Shown here: positions 1-9,217 of the stretch, in pieces
How the letters are laid out: each line of letters opens with the position of its first letter
Numbering within the stretch: position 1 is the stretch's first letter
Assembly: GCA_902537215.1 (NCBI GenBank)
Contig: CACBAM010000002.1
Location: forward strand, 150,305-214,304
Source of the DNA: an uncultured Alphaproteobacteria bacterium
GTDB lineage: Bacteria > Pseudomonadota > Alphaproteobacteria > Rhodobacterales > Rhodobacteraceae
Length of the DNA: 64,000 nucleotides
Reading direction: 5' to 3'
Program-made: the position numbers and the translations under genes
The notes under the pieces: generated by a model
Database searches by the model: none
The model's input: the letters and a program-made list of their open reading frames with translations, nothing else
What the model was told of the DNA's origin: nothing

Positions 1-150
1 ATCTACCCCAATGAGCTCCATATTATCCTTCTTAGTAAAAATATAAAGTTTATTTGGACTAACAAGTTTTTTTAGATTTACAATAAACTCTTGTAAGTGA
101 ATAAGTGAACCACCATGGGGGTTAAAAGTCGCGTCTATTATAATCTTCAT
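1..150 (-). CDS. Glycosyltransferase, N-terminal fragment (cut by window edge)
   Basis: Reading the minus strand from the ATG at 150 gives an open frame of 50 codons that runs off the left edge. It starts MKIIIDATFNPHGGSLIHL, and the Asn-Pro-His-Gly-Gly-Ser loop followed by a helix resembles the first Rossmann strand and donor/acceptor loop of GT-B (GT4/GT1-like) glycosyltransferases. It lies 26 bp after the GT2 gene on the same strand, so it is probably the next gene of the polysaccharide operon. The family call rests on 50 residues and the context only; the exact sugar is unknown. Confidence 0.6.
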   Translation of the reverse strand, partial: MKIIIDATFNPHGGSLIHLQEFIVNLKKLVSPNKLYIFTKKDNMELIGVD

Positions 151-176
151 TATTACACTGGTCTTTCGATAAATAG

Positions 177-941
177 TTATTTTCGGTAAATTATAAATAT
201 TAACAACTTGTATACCTCGTAAGTTGAATACAAAAGTGATATTCCTAATTCCTTGATATTTGGGCGAGATCTCATTTTTATTATGAAAGCTGTGAAAATT
301 CCTTTATAGGCTCTTTCTTTATCATACGAATAATATAAAAGCTCTTCTTGTAGATTGCCAAAGCAGCCTATATGCCTGCCACGTAACCAAAGATCATAAT
401 CTTGCACTCTTCGAAGAACCTCATCGTAACCTCCAAGACTTTCCAAAAACTCTCTCTTCATCATTACTGTAGGATGGATAAAAGGAGTGGATTTAAACAT
501 AAATTGGATTATATGTTCGTGGGTCTCTGGCATTTTGATTAACATGCCAGCATCCCATTTCTCTGGACTTACGTATCTTGCTCCAGTACCAAGCACGCTT
601 AGCGCTCTGTTAGCATTGAAATGTTTAATTTGTTTCTCAAAACGATCTTGAAACGACACATCATCAGCATCCATTCTGGCAATAAAGCGACCTTTGCAAG
701 TTTGAAATGCTAAATTCAGACTATACGATAGACCTCTGTTTTTTCCATTCGTTAAGATTTTTATACGATTATCTTTTTTTAAAAAATATTGCAAAATATT
801 TGATGTGTCATCACTAGATGCGTCATCAACGATAATAAATTCAAAATCACGAAAAGATTGTTCTAAAATGCTTTCAACACTTTTGTGTAGTGTTAGCTCT
901 CCATTATGAACTGACATTAAAACTGATACTTGAGGAGGCAA
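177..941 (-). CDS. Family 2 glycosyltransferase
   Basis: 254-residue GT-A glycosyltransferase that should move a sugar from a nucleotide-sugar donor to a growing saccharide at the cytoplasmic face of the membrane. It opens with VSVLMSVHNGE, has the nucleotide-binding VDDASSDDT near residues 38-46, the metal-binding DXD-type ARMDADD near residue 90, and a later YDLWLRG motif typical of GT2 enzymes. The C-terminus has a short hydrophobic stretch. The first in-frame start is TTG at 941, one base after the stop of the upstream sulfatase-like gene, implying translational coupling; an ATG eight codons later is the alternative. Donor and acceptor cannot be read from the sequence. Confidence 0.88.
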   Translation of the reverse strand: MPPQVSVLMSVHNGELTLHKSVESILEQSFRDFEFIIVDDASSDDTSNILQYFLKKDNRIKILTNGKNRGLSYSLNLAFQTCKGRFIARMDADDVSFQDRFEKQIKHFNANRALSVLGTGARYVSPEKWDAGMLIKMPETHEHIIQFMFKSTPFIHPTVMMKREFLESLGGYDEVLRRVQDYDLWLRGRHIGCFGNLQEELLYYSYDKERAYKGIFTAFIIKMRSRPNIKELGISLLYSTYEVYKLLIFIIYRK

Positions 942-942
942 T

Positions 943-2112
943 TTATCGGCCCATAACGCAGTACTTTATGAAATCCATGAATTTATAAAAATTTCTTTTT
1001 ACAGATGAAATTTTTATTTGCCTATGGTCATAAATGTTATTTTTTTTAATAAAATCTTTTTTGACGGTTTTTTTATAGATATGACGCAATCTCTGCACTT
1101 CCTGCACAAACCTAAATTCCGCATTGTCTAAAAGAATTTCATCAAAGCTTTTACAAATTATTGAATCAAATTTTCTTGCTTGAGGTTTTCTGCAAAACCC
1201 AAAATCTGCATCTCTTATATAGTATGCAGTTTTAGTTTTTAGAGCCCAAAGCTCAATAGGATCATAAATGCCAACATTAAAAGATTTATGATCCTCGATT
1301 ACTATATATTCTCTCTTTGGCAAAGTATAGTCGCGGTTACTTTTTCTCGTATCACTACATATATCATTTAGTAATTTTTTGAAGTCAACTAAGGAGCACA
1401 GCATGTTGTTATGTTTAAGCTTATTTTTGTCTTTCTGTTTATGTAAAAATAGCACATTCGTACGATCTTCATTCAGAATTGTATATATTGGATTTGTTCG
1501 TAATTCATAACTTAACTTAAACCCATGATCAGAAAATAAAAAAACATGATCAAATTCTTGGATATCGATCTCATCAAGCATAGTCTGCATGGCAAAAGAG
1601 ATATTTTTATATCCCTGTCTTTCACCATAAGTTGATGCACCAAGTGCGTCAATTGTCCAATGGAACTGTGGGAAACAAGCGAAAACTAAATGTTTTTCTT
1701 TTAGTACCAATTTATTAAAGAATTCACGTACTGAATATTTTGTATTGTGATTATAATTATCCATAACAAATTGTGGGAAAATACCATTCATTCTCTCTAC
1801 TGGGTCTGATAAAAAATCCATTGTATAGTCTTTGTCTGCCAAATCTTTAAATATGTTGTTAACATTTTTTTTTAAAAAGTGTTGAGGCCACTTGGTGTGT
1901 CTATCGCAGCCATTTAGCTGTGGTTCGACACCGGTATACAATGTCGCAAGACTTCTTGGGGTATCGGGAGCAACTGCAAAGCAATTTGTATAGAAATCTC
2001 CACCAATCTTTTGAATAATCTGATCAAGTTCATTTGGCTGCGCATTTCCATCCGAAAAAGTGGAAAGCCGATTTCTTCTGATCATATCTGCGAACAAAAT
2101 TAAAAGTTTCAT
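943..2112 (-). CDS. Sulfatase / alkaline-phosphatase-fold protein in polysaccharide locus
   Basis: 389 residues. The N-terminus LLILFADMIR places an Asp (D9) where sulfatases bind metal. APDTPRSLATLYTG at residues 48-61 looks like the sulfatase active-site segment with Thr51 at the nucleophile position in place of Cys or Ser. FLFSDHGFKL (D195-H196) matches the second metal-binding motif. No signal peptide or membrane segment is seen, so it would act in the cytoplasm. It overlaps the flippase gene by 4 bp and is followed directly by a GT2 gene, so a role in removing or transferring a sulfate or phosphate-type group on the polysaccharide is inferred. The precise reaction is unknown. Confidence 0.65.
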   Translation of the reverse strand: MKLLILFADMIRRNRLSTFSDGNAQPNELDQIIQKIGGDFYTNCFAVAPDTPRSLATLYTGVEPQLNGCDRHTKWPQHFLKKNVNNIFKDLADKDYTMDFLSDPVERMNGIFPQFVMDNYNHNTKYSVREFFNKLVLKEKHLVFACFPQFHWTIDALGASTYGERQGYKNISFAMQTMLDEIDIQEFDHVFLFSDHGFKLSYELRTNPIYTILNEDRTNVLFLHKQKDKNKLKHNNMLCSLVDFKKLLNDICSDTRKSNRDYTLPKREYIVIEDHKSFNVGIYDPIELWALKTKTAYYIRDADFGFCRKPQARKFDSIICKSFDEILLDNAEFRFVQEVQRLRHIYKKTVKKDFIKKNNIYDHRQIKISSVKRNFYKFMDFIKYCVMGR

Positions 2113-3578
2113 TTTCTCTTTCCCAACAGGGGGTATACCGAATATGCGAGTACGGTCAAATTAAGAATAAGTATAATCAAATGAAATGAAAAATTTGTAT
2201 TAGTGTGGCTTATTCCCATTAAAATTAGAAATATAGGAAATGTAATTAACATGGTGCCATCTACACGACCCAAAAGAGATATGAAACTGATATCAAACTC
2301 CGACTTGCTTTTAATGACAAAGTAAAAGGTTACAACAGCATGAGATATAATTAATGAGAAAACAATAGATAATATTGTTAATTGAACATTAAATAATAAA
2401 AGACATATTACCAGAGATAAGGTGCCAACAAAGTATGGTAAAGTTGTCAACTCCGTCTTTTTCTCAGACTGATATAATATTAAAAACACGTTATTTATTA
2501 CCCTTCCAAATTCTATCAGCGCTGCAAGGGACGTTAATATAAAAACGTCGTGGAATTTGGCGTCAGTAAGAATTATCAGCAAAGTCTGTGAGCCGCATAT
2601 TACAAACATTGTTACACTCAGATAAACGAGTGCGGCTTTTTCGAAAATTTGTAACCATAACGTTACTCTCTCCCCTTTTTTTTTATTTACGATATCTCTT
2701 AATAATTTAGGATAAAAAAATTGGTTTAAAACTGATTCTACCATCGAAAAAATCGCTAATGACACGCCCAATGCCACAGCTAAATCACTCAACATTTCAC
2801 TCCCGAGCTTCAAATCGGTTATAACACGATATGCATACATCTGTGACCAAATGAGTAAATTTGTGAGTGCTAAGGGACCAGAAAATTTAAGGACAGTTAA
2901 AGAAGATAACGGTAAGTACAACCGCTTAATTGAATCATCCGAAAGCTGTGAGGATTTCCTGAAGCTCAAATAAACGATAGGAAGCGCAAGAAATTCCCCT
3001 ATAAGTAAGCCAATAAACCAGTTCAAAACTGATGCCTCAAAAGTTAAGGTGAGGAAAAGAGCAAAGGCGACGCCAGATGCCAAAGCAAATAAATTCATAA
3101 CTACAAATATTTTTACTTTTTTAAAAATATTTAAGCTCGTCAGTAGATTTCTTAAAACTGCTGATAAAGTAACATTCGCAAATATCACGCATATGATTGC
3201 TATATTTTCATCAGATTGAGGATTTAGAAAGGAAGTCAAAAGAATAAAATTAATTGGGATTGCAAAAACTCCCAGCACCGTTGCTTGTCTAAAATATCTC
3301 CAGAATTGGGAAAGAGGGTGTAAATCGCCTTCAACCAAATGCCTGTTGAAGTAATTTGAGAACCCACCTAATATAACGAATGTATAGAAAAAAATAATCG
3401 AGTATATAATGTAATATTGAGCGATCTGTTCTTTTTCAAAAACAGATGTTATTACACGAAGAGTTGCAATTGAAAGTATAGCTTGAGCAAAACGACCAAC
3501 TACTATAAATAGAAGATCATCTTCCTTTAATTTTCTAAAGATTTGAGCGCTTTTACTCTTAATTTTAATTCGAAACAT
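2109..3578 (-). CDS. Polysaccharide flippase (Wzx/MATE-like membrane protein)
   Basis: 489 residues, almost entirely hydrophobic, with about 12 to 14 predicted membrane segments after a short basic N-terminus. Length and hydropathy match Wzx/PST-type flippases that move lipid-linked oligosaccharide units across the inner membrane. No short diagnostic motif exists for this family, so the call rests on topology and on its position among glycosyltransferase genes. Its ATG at 3578 follows a 198-bp spacer, so a promoter for the genes down to the window start may lie there. The 3' end overlaps the sulfatase-like gene (ATGA-type overlap). Confidence 0.75.
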   Translation of the reverse strand: MFRIKIKSKSAQIFRKLKEDDLLFIVVGRFAQAILSIATLRVITSVFEKEQIAQYYIIYSIIFFYTFVILGGFSNYFNRHLVEGDLHPLSQFWRYFRQATVLGVFAIPINFILLTSFLNPQSDENIAIICVIFANVTLSAVLRNLLTSLNIFKKVKIFVVMNLFALASGVAFALFLTLTFEASVLNWFIGLLIGEFLALPIVYLSFRKSSQLSDDSIKRLYLPLSSLTVLKFSGPLALTNLLIWSQMYAYRVITDLKLGSEMLSDLAVALGVSLAIFSMVESVLNQFFYPKLLRDIVNKKKGERVTLWLQIFEKAALVYLSVTMFVICGSQTLLIILTDAKFHDVFILTSLAALIEFGRVINNVFLILYQSEKKTELTTLPYFVGTLSLVICLLLFNVQLTILSIVFSLIISHAVVTFYFVIKSKSEFDISFISLLGRVDGTMLITFPIFLILMGISHTNTNFSFHLIILILNLTVLAYSVYPLLGKRK

Positions 3579-3675
3579 TTTTTGGATGAAATTGTACTTT
3601 AAAAATTTTTAGTTTACTTCTTATTGGTACCTCAGGAGAGTGCTAATAATGGAATCCTTAAATGATTTAATTAAA

Positions 3676-3698
3676 TTATGCTTAAAATAAAAGCATAA
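3676..3698. repeat. Perfect 8-bp inverted repeat with 7-nt loop
   Basis: TTATGCTT (3676-3683) and AAGCATAA (3691-3698) form a perfect dyad between the stop of the fucosyltransferase gene and the start of the flippase gene. Read on the minus strand it is an AT-rich hairpin about 80 nt after the upstream stop and about 100 nt before the flippase ATG. It could be a weak terminator or attenuator, or a protein-binding site. No long T tract follows directly. Confidence 0.4.
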
Positions 3699-3776
3699 CA
3701 AATATGAGCTAAATAATATTTTTAAACCAAGTACTTGCTTTGCTTAGATGATTTCCAATGAATGTTTTAGTTTAAA

Positions 3777-4616
3777 TTAAAATTCAATCCAATCATCTAG
3801 AGCCCATTTACATCCAGGGCGCCGTCTTGCCATCCATTTTTTTGGAGCGATAACAATTTTATTCGGGTTTTTATTTAGCCAAGCAGCCCACCAACTAAAC
3901 GAACTATTAGCTATTATGTTATGGTCACATTCTTGCATCAGTTGAAAATCATCAATCTCGTTTTCAGTTTGGTCAACGAATACTGAGTTTTCAATAAATG
4001 CTAAATTTGTTCTGCACCAGTCGATATCATCCGAGAATATATAAAAAGTTGGGGTTTGGATTTGATTGTTAATATATTTAACTGCCCTCACATAGTACGA
4101 TAGCTCAAGTAATCCAATATCAGGATGACTAAGATAATCACCTCGTCTTACGTGTATTCCAACCGATTGATTAGCACGAATGGCTTGCATAAGTTTTAAA
4201 CATAGAGAACTTAAATCTTTTTTTAACTTTAAATCTAATAGAATAAGATCTCTAATGTCTTTAAAATACCGTTCATTTTGCCAGTAACCATCTAGATATA
4301 ATTGACCTGAATTAAAAACAGATTCTTGGAAAATATTATTTTGGACCTCTCTAACATATGTTTTTTTTAATCCTAGTTTTCGTGTCATCTTACCCAAAAA
4401 GCCACTACCACCTTTTAAAAGTTTTACCTCAGCTTCAGAGGCTATTTGAAATTCAATGGAAAATTGATCTAAACGAAAACCACTATGCAGGAGATATGTA
4501 TCATAATCAAAGATATCTAATTTTAATGGCACGTTTTGATGAATAGAAGCTGCTTTCCCAACCGCATACTGAAATAGTTGATTTCCCAATCCACCAATAA
4601 TTCTCATTATAATCAT
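3777..4616 (-). CDS. Family 11 glycosyltransferase (alpha-1,2-fucosyltransferase-like)
   Basis: 279 residues with the GT11 hallmarks: N-terminal GGLGNQLFQYA, the central HVRRGDYL box that binds GDP-fucose in this family, and the C-terminal ANSSFSWWAAWLN motif. It should transfer fucose from GDP-fucose to a galactose-type acceptor of the polysaccharide repeat. ManB and ManC upstream supply GDP-mannose, the precursor of GDP-fucose, but the two GDP-fucose synthesis genes (gmd, fcl) are not in this window. The ATG at 4616 has an AGAG five bases upstream; an ATG three codons later fits the family N-terminus equally well. Confidence 0.88.
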   Translation of the reverse strand: MIIMRIIGGLGNQLFQYAVGKAASIHQNVPLKLDIFDYDTYLLHSGFRLDQFSIEFQIASEAEVKLLKGGSGFLGKMTRKLGLKKTYVREVQNNIFQESVFNSGQLYLDGYWQNERYFKDIRDLILLDLKLKKDLSSLCLKLMQAIRANQSVGIHVRRGDYLSHPDIGLLELSYYVRAVKYINNQIQTPTFYIFSDDIDWCRTNLAFIENSVFVDQTENEIDDFQLMQECDHNIIANSSFSWWAAWLNKNPNKIVIAPKKWMARRRPGCKWALDDWIEF

Positions 4617-4649
4617 ATTAGCTCTAACTTTGTTTCAAAATCTCGTTAA

Positions 4650-6098
4650 TCATCCTTTAGCTCCCTGACCACGAGAATAGATATCTTCATATCTAATTAT
4701 ATCGTCTTCTCCAAGATATGTTCCCGTCTGTACTTCAATTAAAACCATAGGTAACTTGCCAGTATTTTCCATTCTGTGAATAGCGTTAAGTGGCACATAG
4801 ACAGACTGTCCTTCAGATAAAAATTTCACTTTATCGTTTATTGTAACCTTTACCGTACCTTCGACAACCACCCAATGCTCTGAACGATATTTGTGGCTTT
4901 GAAGGCTAAGTGAAGCACCTGGCTTGACACATATCCGTTTGACCTGGAATTGATTTCCCATTGCTAAGCTTTCAAACCAACCCCAAGGTCGATGATCTTT
5001 CGGAAAAATATCTGCCTGAGGTATTTTATTAAGTTTGAGCAAATCGACTGCTTTTTTTACATTCTGTGCCTCATTTTTATTAGCTACTAGCACTGCATCA
5101 GCCATGGCAATTGCCATAATATTTTCTAAACCCAATCCTACAACTTGCTGACCCTCAGTTTCAGATCGGAGTAAAGTGTTTTTACAATCTACTACATAAG
5201 CTCTTTCAGAGGTTACGTTACCGGTTGCATCTTTCGCACTTTCTGACCAAACTGCATCCCAACCACCGAGGTCAGACCACTTTGATGAGTAGGGAACTGA
5301 TACTAAATTTTGTGCTTTTTCCATAATAGCATAATCTATACTGATGTCTTCAAGTTGAGACCATGATTCAGAGTCCAATCTTAAAAATCCCAAATCGACC
5401 GTAGCACTATTTATCGCATTCGAAACTAGTTTAAAAGTTTTTGGAGCATATATTTGGAAAGCTTTAATCATATCTATCGCTTTAAACAAAAATATCCCTG
5501 CGTTCCAAAGATAATCTCCGGTTTTAAGCATTTCCTCTGCGCGTTCGCGATTAGGCTTCTCGATAAATGTTAAAACTCTTGATATTCCATATTTCTCAAT
5601 ATCATCACTTGATATTTGTAAATAACCGAAACCAGTTTCTGGATGTGTTGGTCTAATACCAAAGGTTATTAATTTCCCCTTATTTACTTGAGCAAGTCCG
5701 ATATTAATTACATCGTGGAAATTTTCTTTGTCTGGCATTTGATGATCAGATGGAGACACCAGCAAAATTGCATTTTCTTCTTTTGAGTAAGAATATATGC
5801 TAGCAGCTAAGATTGCTGAGGCTGTATTTTTTGCTTCTGGCTCGATGAGAATGTGTCCAGGATCAATGCCAACTTCTTGTAATTGTTCGCCCACAATGAA
5901 TCGAAAATCCGAATTGGTAACAGTAATCTGAGAAGAAAATTTAACCCTATCTGAAGTTATCATTCTTAATGCAGATTGCTGAAATAAGGTTTTGTTGCCA
6001 ATAAAATTTGAAAACTGTTTTGGATAAGATTTTCTAGACAAAGGCCAAAGACGAGTGCCAGACCCACCTGCTAATAAAACAGGATATATTGATGCCAT
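4650..6098 (-). CDS. manC: Mannose-1-phosphate guanylyltransferase / mannose-6-phosphate isomerase
   Basis: About 482 residues, the usual length of bifunctional ManC/AlgA. The N-terminal nucleotidyltransferase domain carries LLAGGSGTRLWPLSR and SYPKQF, and the C-terminal cupin domain carries LSLQSHKYRSEHWVVVEGT. It makes GDP-mannose from mannose-1-phosphate and can interconvert mannose-6-phosphate and fructose-6-phosphate. I place the start at the ATG at 6098 (MASIYPVLLAGG), which has AGGA five bases upstream and sits one base after the galU stop (TAGCATG). An in-frame start at 6134 would overlap galU by 35 bp. It works with ManB, encoded upstream in the same cluster. Confidence 0.93.
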   Translation of the reverse strand: MASIYPVLLAGGSGTRLWPLSRKSYPKQFSNFIGNKTLFQQSALRMITSDRVKFSSQITVTNSDFRFIVGEQLQEVGIDPGHILIEPEAKNTASAILAASIYSYSKEENAILLVSPSDHQMPDKENFHDVINIGLAQVNKGKLITFGIRPTHPETGFGYLQISSDDIEKYGISRVLTFIEKPNRERAEEMLKTGDYLWNAGIFLFKAIDMIKAFQIYAPKTFKLVSNAINSATVDLGFLRLDSESWSQLEDISIDYAIMEKAQNLVSVPYSSKWSDLGGWDAVWSESAKDATGNVTSERAYVVDCKNTLLRSETEGQQVVGLGLENIMAIAMADAVLVANKNEAQNVKKAVDLLKLNKIPQADIFPKDHRPWGWFESLAMGNQFQVKRICVKPGASLSLQSHKYRSEHWVVVEGTVKVTINDKVKFLSEGQSVYVPLNAIHRMENTGKLPMVLIEVQTGTYLGEDDIIRYEDIYSRGQGAKG

Positions 6099-6099
6099 G

Positions 6100-6930
6100 C
6101 TAATCCTGTCCTCGTGCTCGTGCGTTGTATTCATGAGCGGAAGCCTTCATGAAACCCTCCACCGAGCCACAATCAAAACGCTGACCATTCAATGGAACGA
6201 TTTCCGCTAAGCCATTTTTTGCTTGGACATTAATCGCATCTGCTAACTGAATTTCATTATCTAATCCAGCTGACAATCTGCGTAATATTCCAAAAATGTC
6301 TGGTGTTAATACGTATCGACCGATAGATGCTAACTTTGAAGGAGCGTCTAGCAACTTGGGCTTTTCAATTAGCCCCCTTATTGATAAACCATTTTCGTTT
6401 GGGATTACAACACCGTATTTTGAAATATCAGGTCCATTAACTTCCATAACTGAAAGTTGTGATTTCCCGGTTTCTTCAAATCTCGCCACAAGATCAGCAG
6501 TAACCCCTGGTGGATATCCTGTCAGAAAATCATCTGCTAATAAAACTGCGAATGGATCGCCGCTGACTGCACGTTCAGCACACAGTACAGCATGGCCAAG
6601 CCCCAGCTGCTCTGCCTGACGAACAAAAATACATTCAACACCCTCTGGTATAATGTTTCTAACCATATCTGCTTGCACTAATTTTCCCTGTGAACGTAAC
6701 ATAGCTTCTAGCTCATGGTTAGAGTCAAAGTGGTCTTCAATTGCGCGTTTATTTCGGCCAGTTATAAAAATTAGAGTGTCTATACCAGCTAAAATAGCCT
6801 CATCCGCTGCATATTGGATCAATGGCTTGTCGACAATTGGCAACAACTCTTTTGGCATTGCTTTGGTCACAGGCAGAAAGCGCGTTCCAAACCCTGCAAC
6901 GGGAAATACTGCTTTTTTAACCTTTGTCAT
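6100..6930 (-). CDS. galU: UTP-glucose-1-phosphate uridylyltransferase
   Basis: 276 residues. It starts MTKVKKAVFPVAGFGTRFLP and continues with TKAMPKELLPIVDKPLIQY, the GalU signature, with IEKP and GQRFDCGSVEGF later in the chain. It makes UDP-glucose, the substrate of the UDP-glucose dehydrogenase two genes upstream. It lies 14 bp after the epimerase gene and one base before manC, so it is part of the same operon. The ATG at 6930 has a GAG about 8 bases upstream. Confidence 0.95.
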   Translation of the reverse strand: MTKVKKAVFPVAGFGTRFLPVTKAMPKELLPIVDKPLIQYAADEAILAGIDTLIFITGRNKRAIEDHFDSNHELEAMLRSQGKLVQADMVRNIIPEGVECIFVRQAEQLGLGHAVLCAERAVSGDPFAVLLADDFLTGYPPGVTADLVARFEETGKSQLSVMEVNGPDISKYGVVIPNENGLSIRGLIEKPKLLDAPSKLASIGRYVLTPDIFGILRRLSAGLDNEIQLADAINVQAKNGLAEIVPLNGQRFDCGSVEGFMKASAHEYNARARGQD

Positions 6931-6944
6931 AAAAAAGTCTCGAA

Positions 6945-7976
6945 TTAAACGTCATAGTAATTTCTGTACCATTTTACAAAATTTGTCACTCCATCTACTA
7001 AATTCGTTTTCGGTTGGTACCCCGTTAATCTTTTAAGTAAAGAAGTATCTGCCCACGTAACAGAGACCTCCCCTGGCTGAATAGGCATTAAATTCTTTAT
7101 AGCATCTACACCAATTGCTTTTTCAATAGCCGTTATGAAATCCGTCAACTTTTCCGGTTTAGAGTTACCAATATTTACAACGCGAAAGGGAGCAGTTTTC
7201 AACTCGTCATCATTAGAAGTGTCACTCTTATCGAGCACAGCAGAAAAATCTGGAACAGCATTAATTAATAAACATATTCCATTTACAAGATCATCTATGT
7301 AGGTAAAGTCACGTTTCATTTCACCATAATTATATACATCGATTGGTTCGCCATTCAAAATAGCTTTTGTGAATTTAAATAGAGCCATGTCTGGCCGACC
7401 CCATGGACCGTAGACAGTAAAAAACCTCAGAACGGTAATTGGTAAATCAAATAAATGTGCATAACTGTGCGCCATATTTTCAGTTGACTTTTTTGTTGCG
7501 GCATAAAATGACATTTGATGATCTGTCTTCATCGTTTCTTTGTACGGCATGTTTTTATTTGCTCCATAAGCAGAGGAGGTGGACGCCAGAAGTATATGTT
7601 TTGGTGGATTAGCACGCGCTGCTTCTAGAAGTTCAAAAGTACCAACAATATTGCTCTCAAGATAGGCTCTAGGTTTCTTTAACGAATGCCTTACGCCTGC
7701 CTGCGCAGCCAAATGAACTACAATATCTGGTTGTTCTTCCGAAAATATTCGTAGAAGGACATTCTCATTTTCAATTTTTTCGTGAATTGAACGGTAAGAA
7801 GCGTTTTGTAAAAGGATACTTTCACGTTTACTCTTTAGCGATACCTCATAATATGAAGACATACAATCTATTCCGATTACTCTCCATCCCTCGTCTAATA
7901 GTCTTTTACTTACATAGAAACCAATGAACCCCGCAGCTCCTGTTACGAGGGCCGTTTTTTTTTCTTTAATACTCAA
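6945..7976 (-). CDS. UDP-glucuronate 4-epimerase-like NAD-dependent epimerase
   Basis: 343-residue extended short-chain dehydrogenase. It has the Rossmann motif VTGAAGFIGFYVSKRL, an active-site Tyr-Lys in SFYAATKKSTE, and the family stretches LRFFTVYGPWGRPDM and MKRDFTYIDDLV, which are characteristic of CapI-type UDP-glucuronate 4-epimerases. It would turn UDP-glucuronate, made by the dehydrogenase encoded just upstream, into UDP-galacturonate for the polysaccharide. The start is TTG at 7976, two bases after the upstream stop. Substrate assignment is by family resemblance and neighbour; other UDP-sugar epimerases share the fold. Confidence 0.87.
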   Translation of the reverse strand: MSIKEKKTALVTGAAGFIGFYVSKRLLDEGWRVIGIDCMSSYYEVSLKSKRESILLQNASYRSIHEKIENENVLLRIFSEEQPDIVVHLAAQAGVRHSLKKPRAYLESNIVGTFELLEAARANPPKHILLASTSSAYGANKNMPYKETMKTDHQMSFYAATKKSTENMAHSYAHLFDLPITVLRFFTVYGPWGRPDMALFKFTKAILNGEPIDVYNYGEMKRDFTYIDDLVNGICLLINAVPDFSAVLDKSDTSNDDELKTAPFRVVNIGNSKPEKLTDFITAIEKAIGVDAIKNLMPIQPGEVSVTWADTSLLKRLTGYQPKTNLVDGVTNFVKWYRNYYDV

Positions 7977-7978
7977 AA

Positions 7979-9145
7979 CTAGTCAGCTCCAAATAAGTCA
8001 CGAGTAAAAACCTTTTCTTTTATTTTTTTTAGTTCGGGGGTCATCCGATTAGCTAATATTATATCAGATTTTTCCATAAAAGCATGAAAATCAGTTTCGA
8101 CCCTTGAATTGAAAAAAGTGGTTTCTTTTAATTTTGGTTCATAAACAATAACATCAATTCCCTTAGCTTTGATACGTTTCATAATACCCTGAACTGAGCT
8201 CTCCCTAAAATTATCGCTTGATGTCTTCATTACCAACCGATGAATTCCAACAATTTTAGGTTGTCTTTTTATTATAACATCTGCAAGGAAATCTTTTCTA
8301 GTTGAATTAGCGTCAACAATTGCACGTATAATATTTTGAGGTACCATATCATAATTTGCAAGAAGCTGTTTAGTATCTTTAGGAAGACAATAACCGCCAT
8401 ATCCAAAAGAAGGGTTGTTGTAGTGATTTCCAATACGGGGATCAAGTGATACCCCTTCAATGATTTCTCGGCTATTCATGATACCGGCTAATGCATAACT
8501 ATCCAATTCATTAAAAAACGCGACACGCATCGCGAGAAATGTATTCGAGAATAGCTTTATCGCTTCCGCTTCGCGTGACCCGGTGAACAGTAAATCTATA
8601 TCACTTTTTAAGGCACTTTGAGCCAGCAATTTTGCAAATACTTTAGCTCTCTTCGATTTTTCACCAACAATTATTCGGCTCGGATACAAATTATCGTAAA
8701 GTGCTTTACCTTCTCGTAAAAACTCTGGAGAAAATATTACCGAGTTTGTTGCGAGACGTTTGCTAACATCATCAATAAATCCAACTGGAACAGTTGATTT
8801 TACCACAATGCAAGCATGAGGCTCATTACTAATAACCTCTGAAATAACAGCTTCAACTGATGTGGTATCAAAAAAATTTGTTTTTTCATCATAATTTGTT
8901 GGTGTTGATACAATCACATAATCTGCTCCAAAAAGTGATGATTTTAGATCGGTGCTTGCAGATAAATTCAAATCTTTTTTAGCTAAATATTTAGAAATGT
9001 CTGAGTCAATAATGGGGGTTTGTCTCGCATTCAACATATCAACGCGCGTTTGAGATATATCAATACCAATTACTTCGTTTTGTTGAGCCAACAGAACTGC
9101 ATTCGAAAGCCCTACATATCCCAGACCTACAACAATAATCTTCAT
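7979..9145 (-). CDS. ugd: UDP-glucose 6-dehydrogenase
   Basis: 388 residues, the same size as the enteric Ugd. The NAD-binding N-terminus is [19 protein letters not shown], the central segment has [16 protein letters not shown], and the catalytic cysteine is in [18 protein letters not shown]. It oxidises UDP-glucose to UDP-glucuronate. It sits between galU/epimerase and the phosphohexomutase gene, so the cluster can take glucose-1-phosphate through UDP-glucose and UDP-glucuronate to UDP-galacturonate. The ATG at 9145 has only a weak purine-rich site. Confidence 0.95.
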   Translation of the reverse strand: MKIIVVGLGYVGLSNAVLLAQQNEVIGIDISQTRVDMLNARQTPIIDSDISKYLAKKDLNLSASTDLKSSLFGADYVIVSTPTNYDEKTNFFDTTSVEAVISEVISNEPHACIVVKSTVPVGFIDDVSKRLATNSVIFSPEFLREGKALYDNLYPSRIIVGEKSKRAKVFAKLLAQSALKSDIDLLFTGSREAEAIKLFSNTFLAMRVAFFNELDSYALAGIMNSREIIEGVSLDPRIGNHYNNPSFGYGGYCLPKDTKQLLANYDMVPQNIIRAIVDANSTRKDFLADVIIKRQPKIVGIHRLVMKTSSDNFRESSVQGIMKRIKAKGIDVIVYEPKLKETTFFNSRVETDFHAFMEKSDIILANRMTPELKKIKEKVFTRDLFGAD

Positions 9146-9217
9146 AATTTTTACTTTCTAACCTATTTAACTAGACCTAAAACTGAACTTACATTCCCAG
9201 CACAATTAAAGGGTGAA

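Noticed and set aside
6296..6619. 107-codon open frame on the plus strand within galU
   Set aside because: It is antisense to a strongly conserved gene, lacks a good SD and has no recognisable domain.
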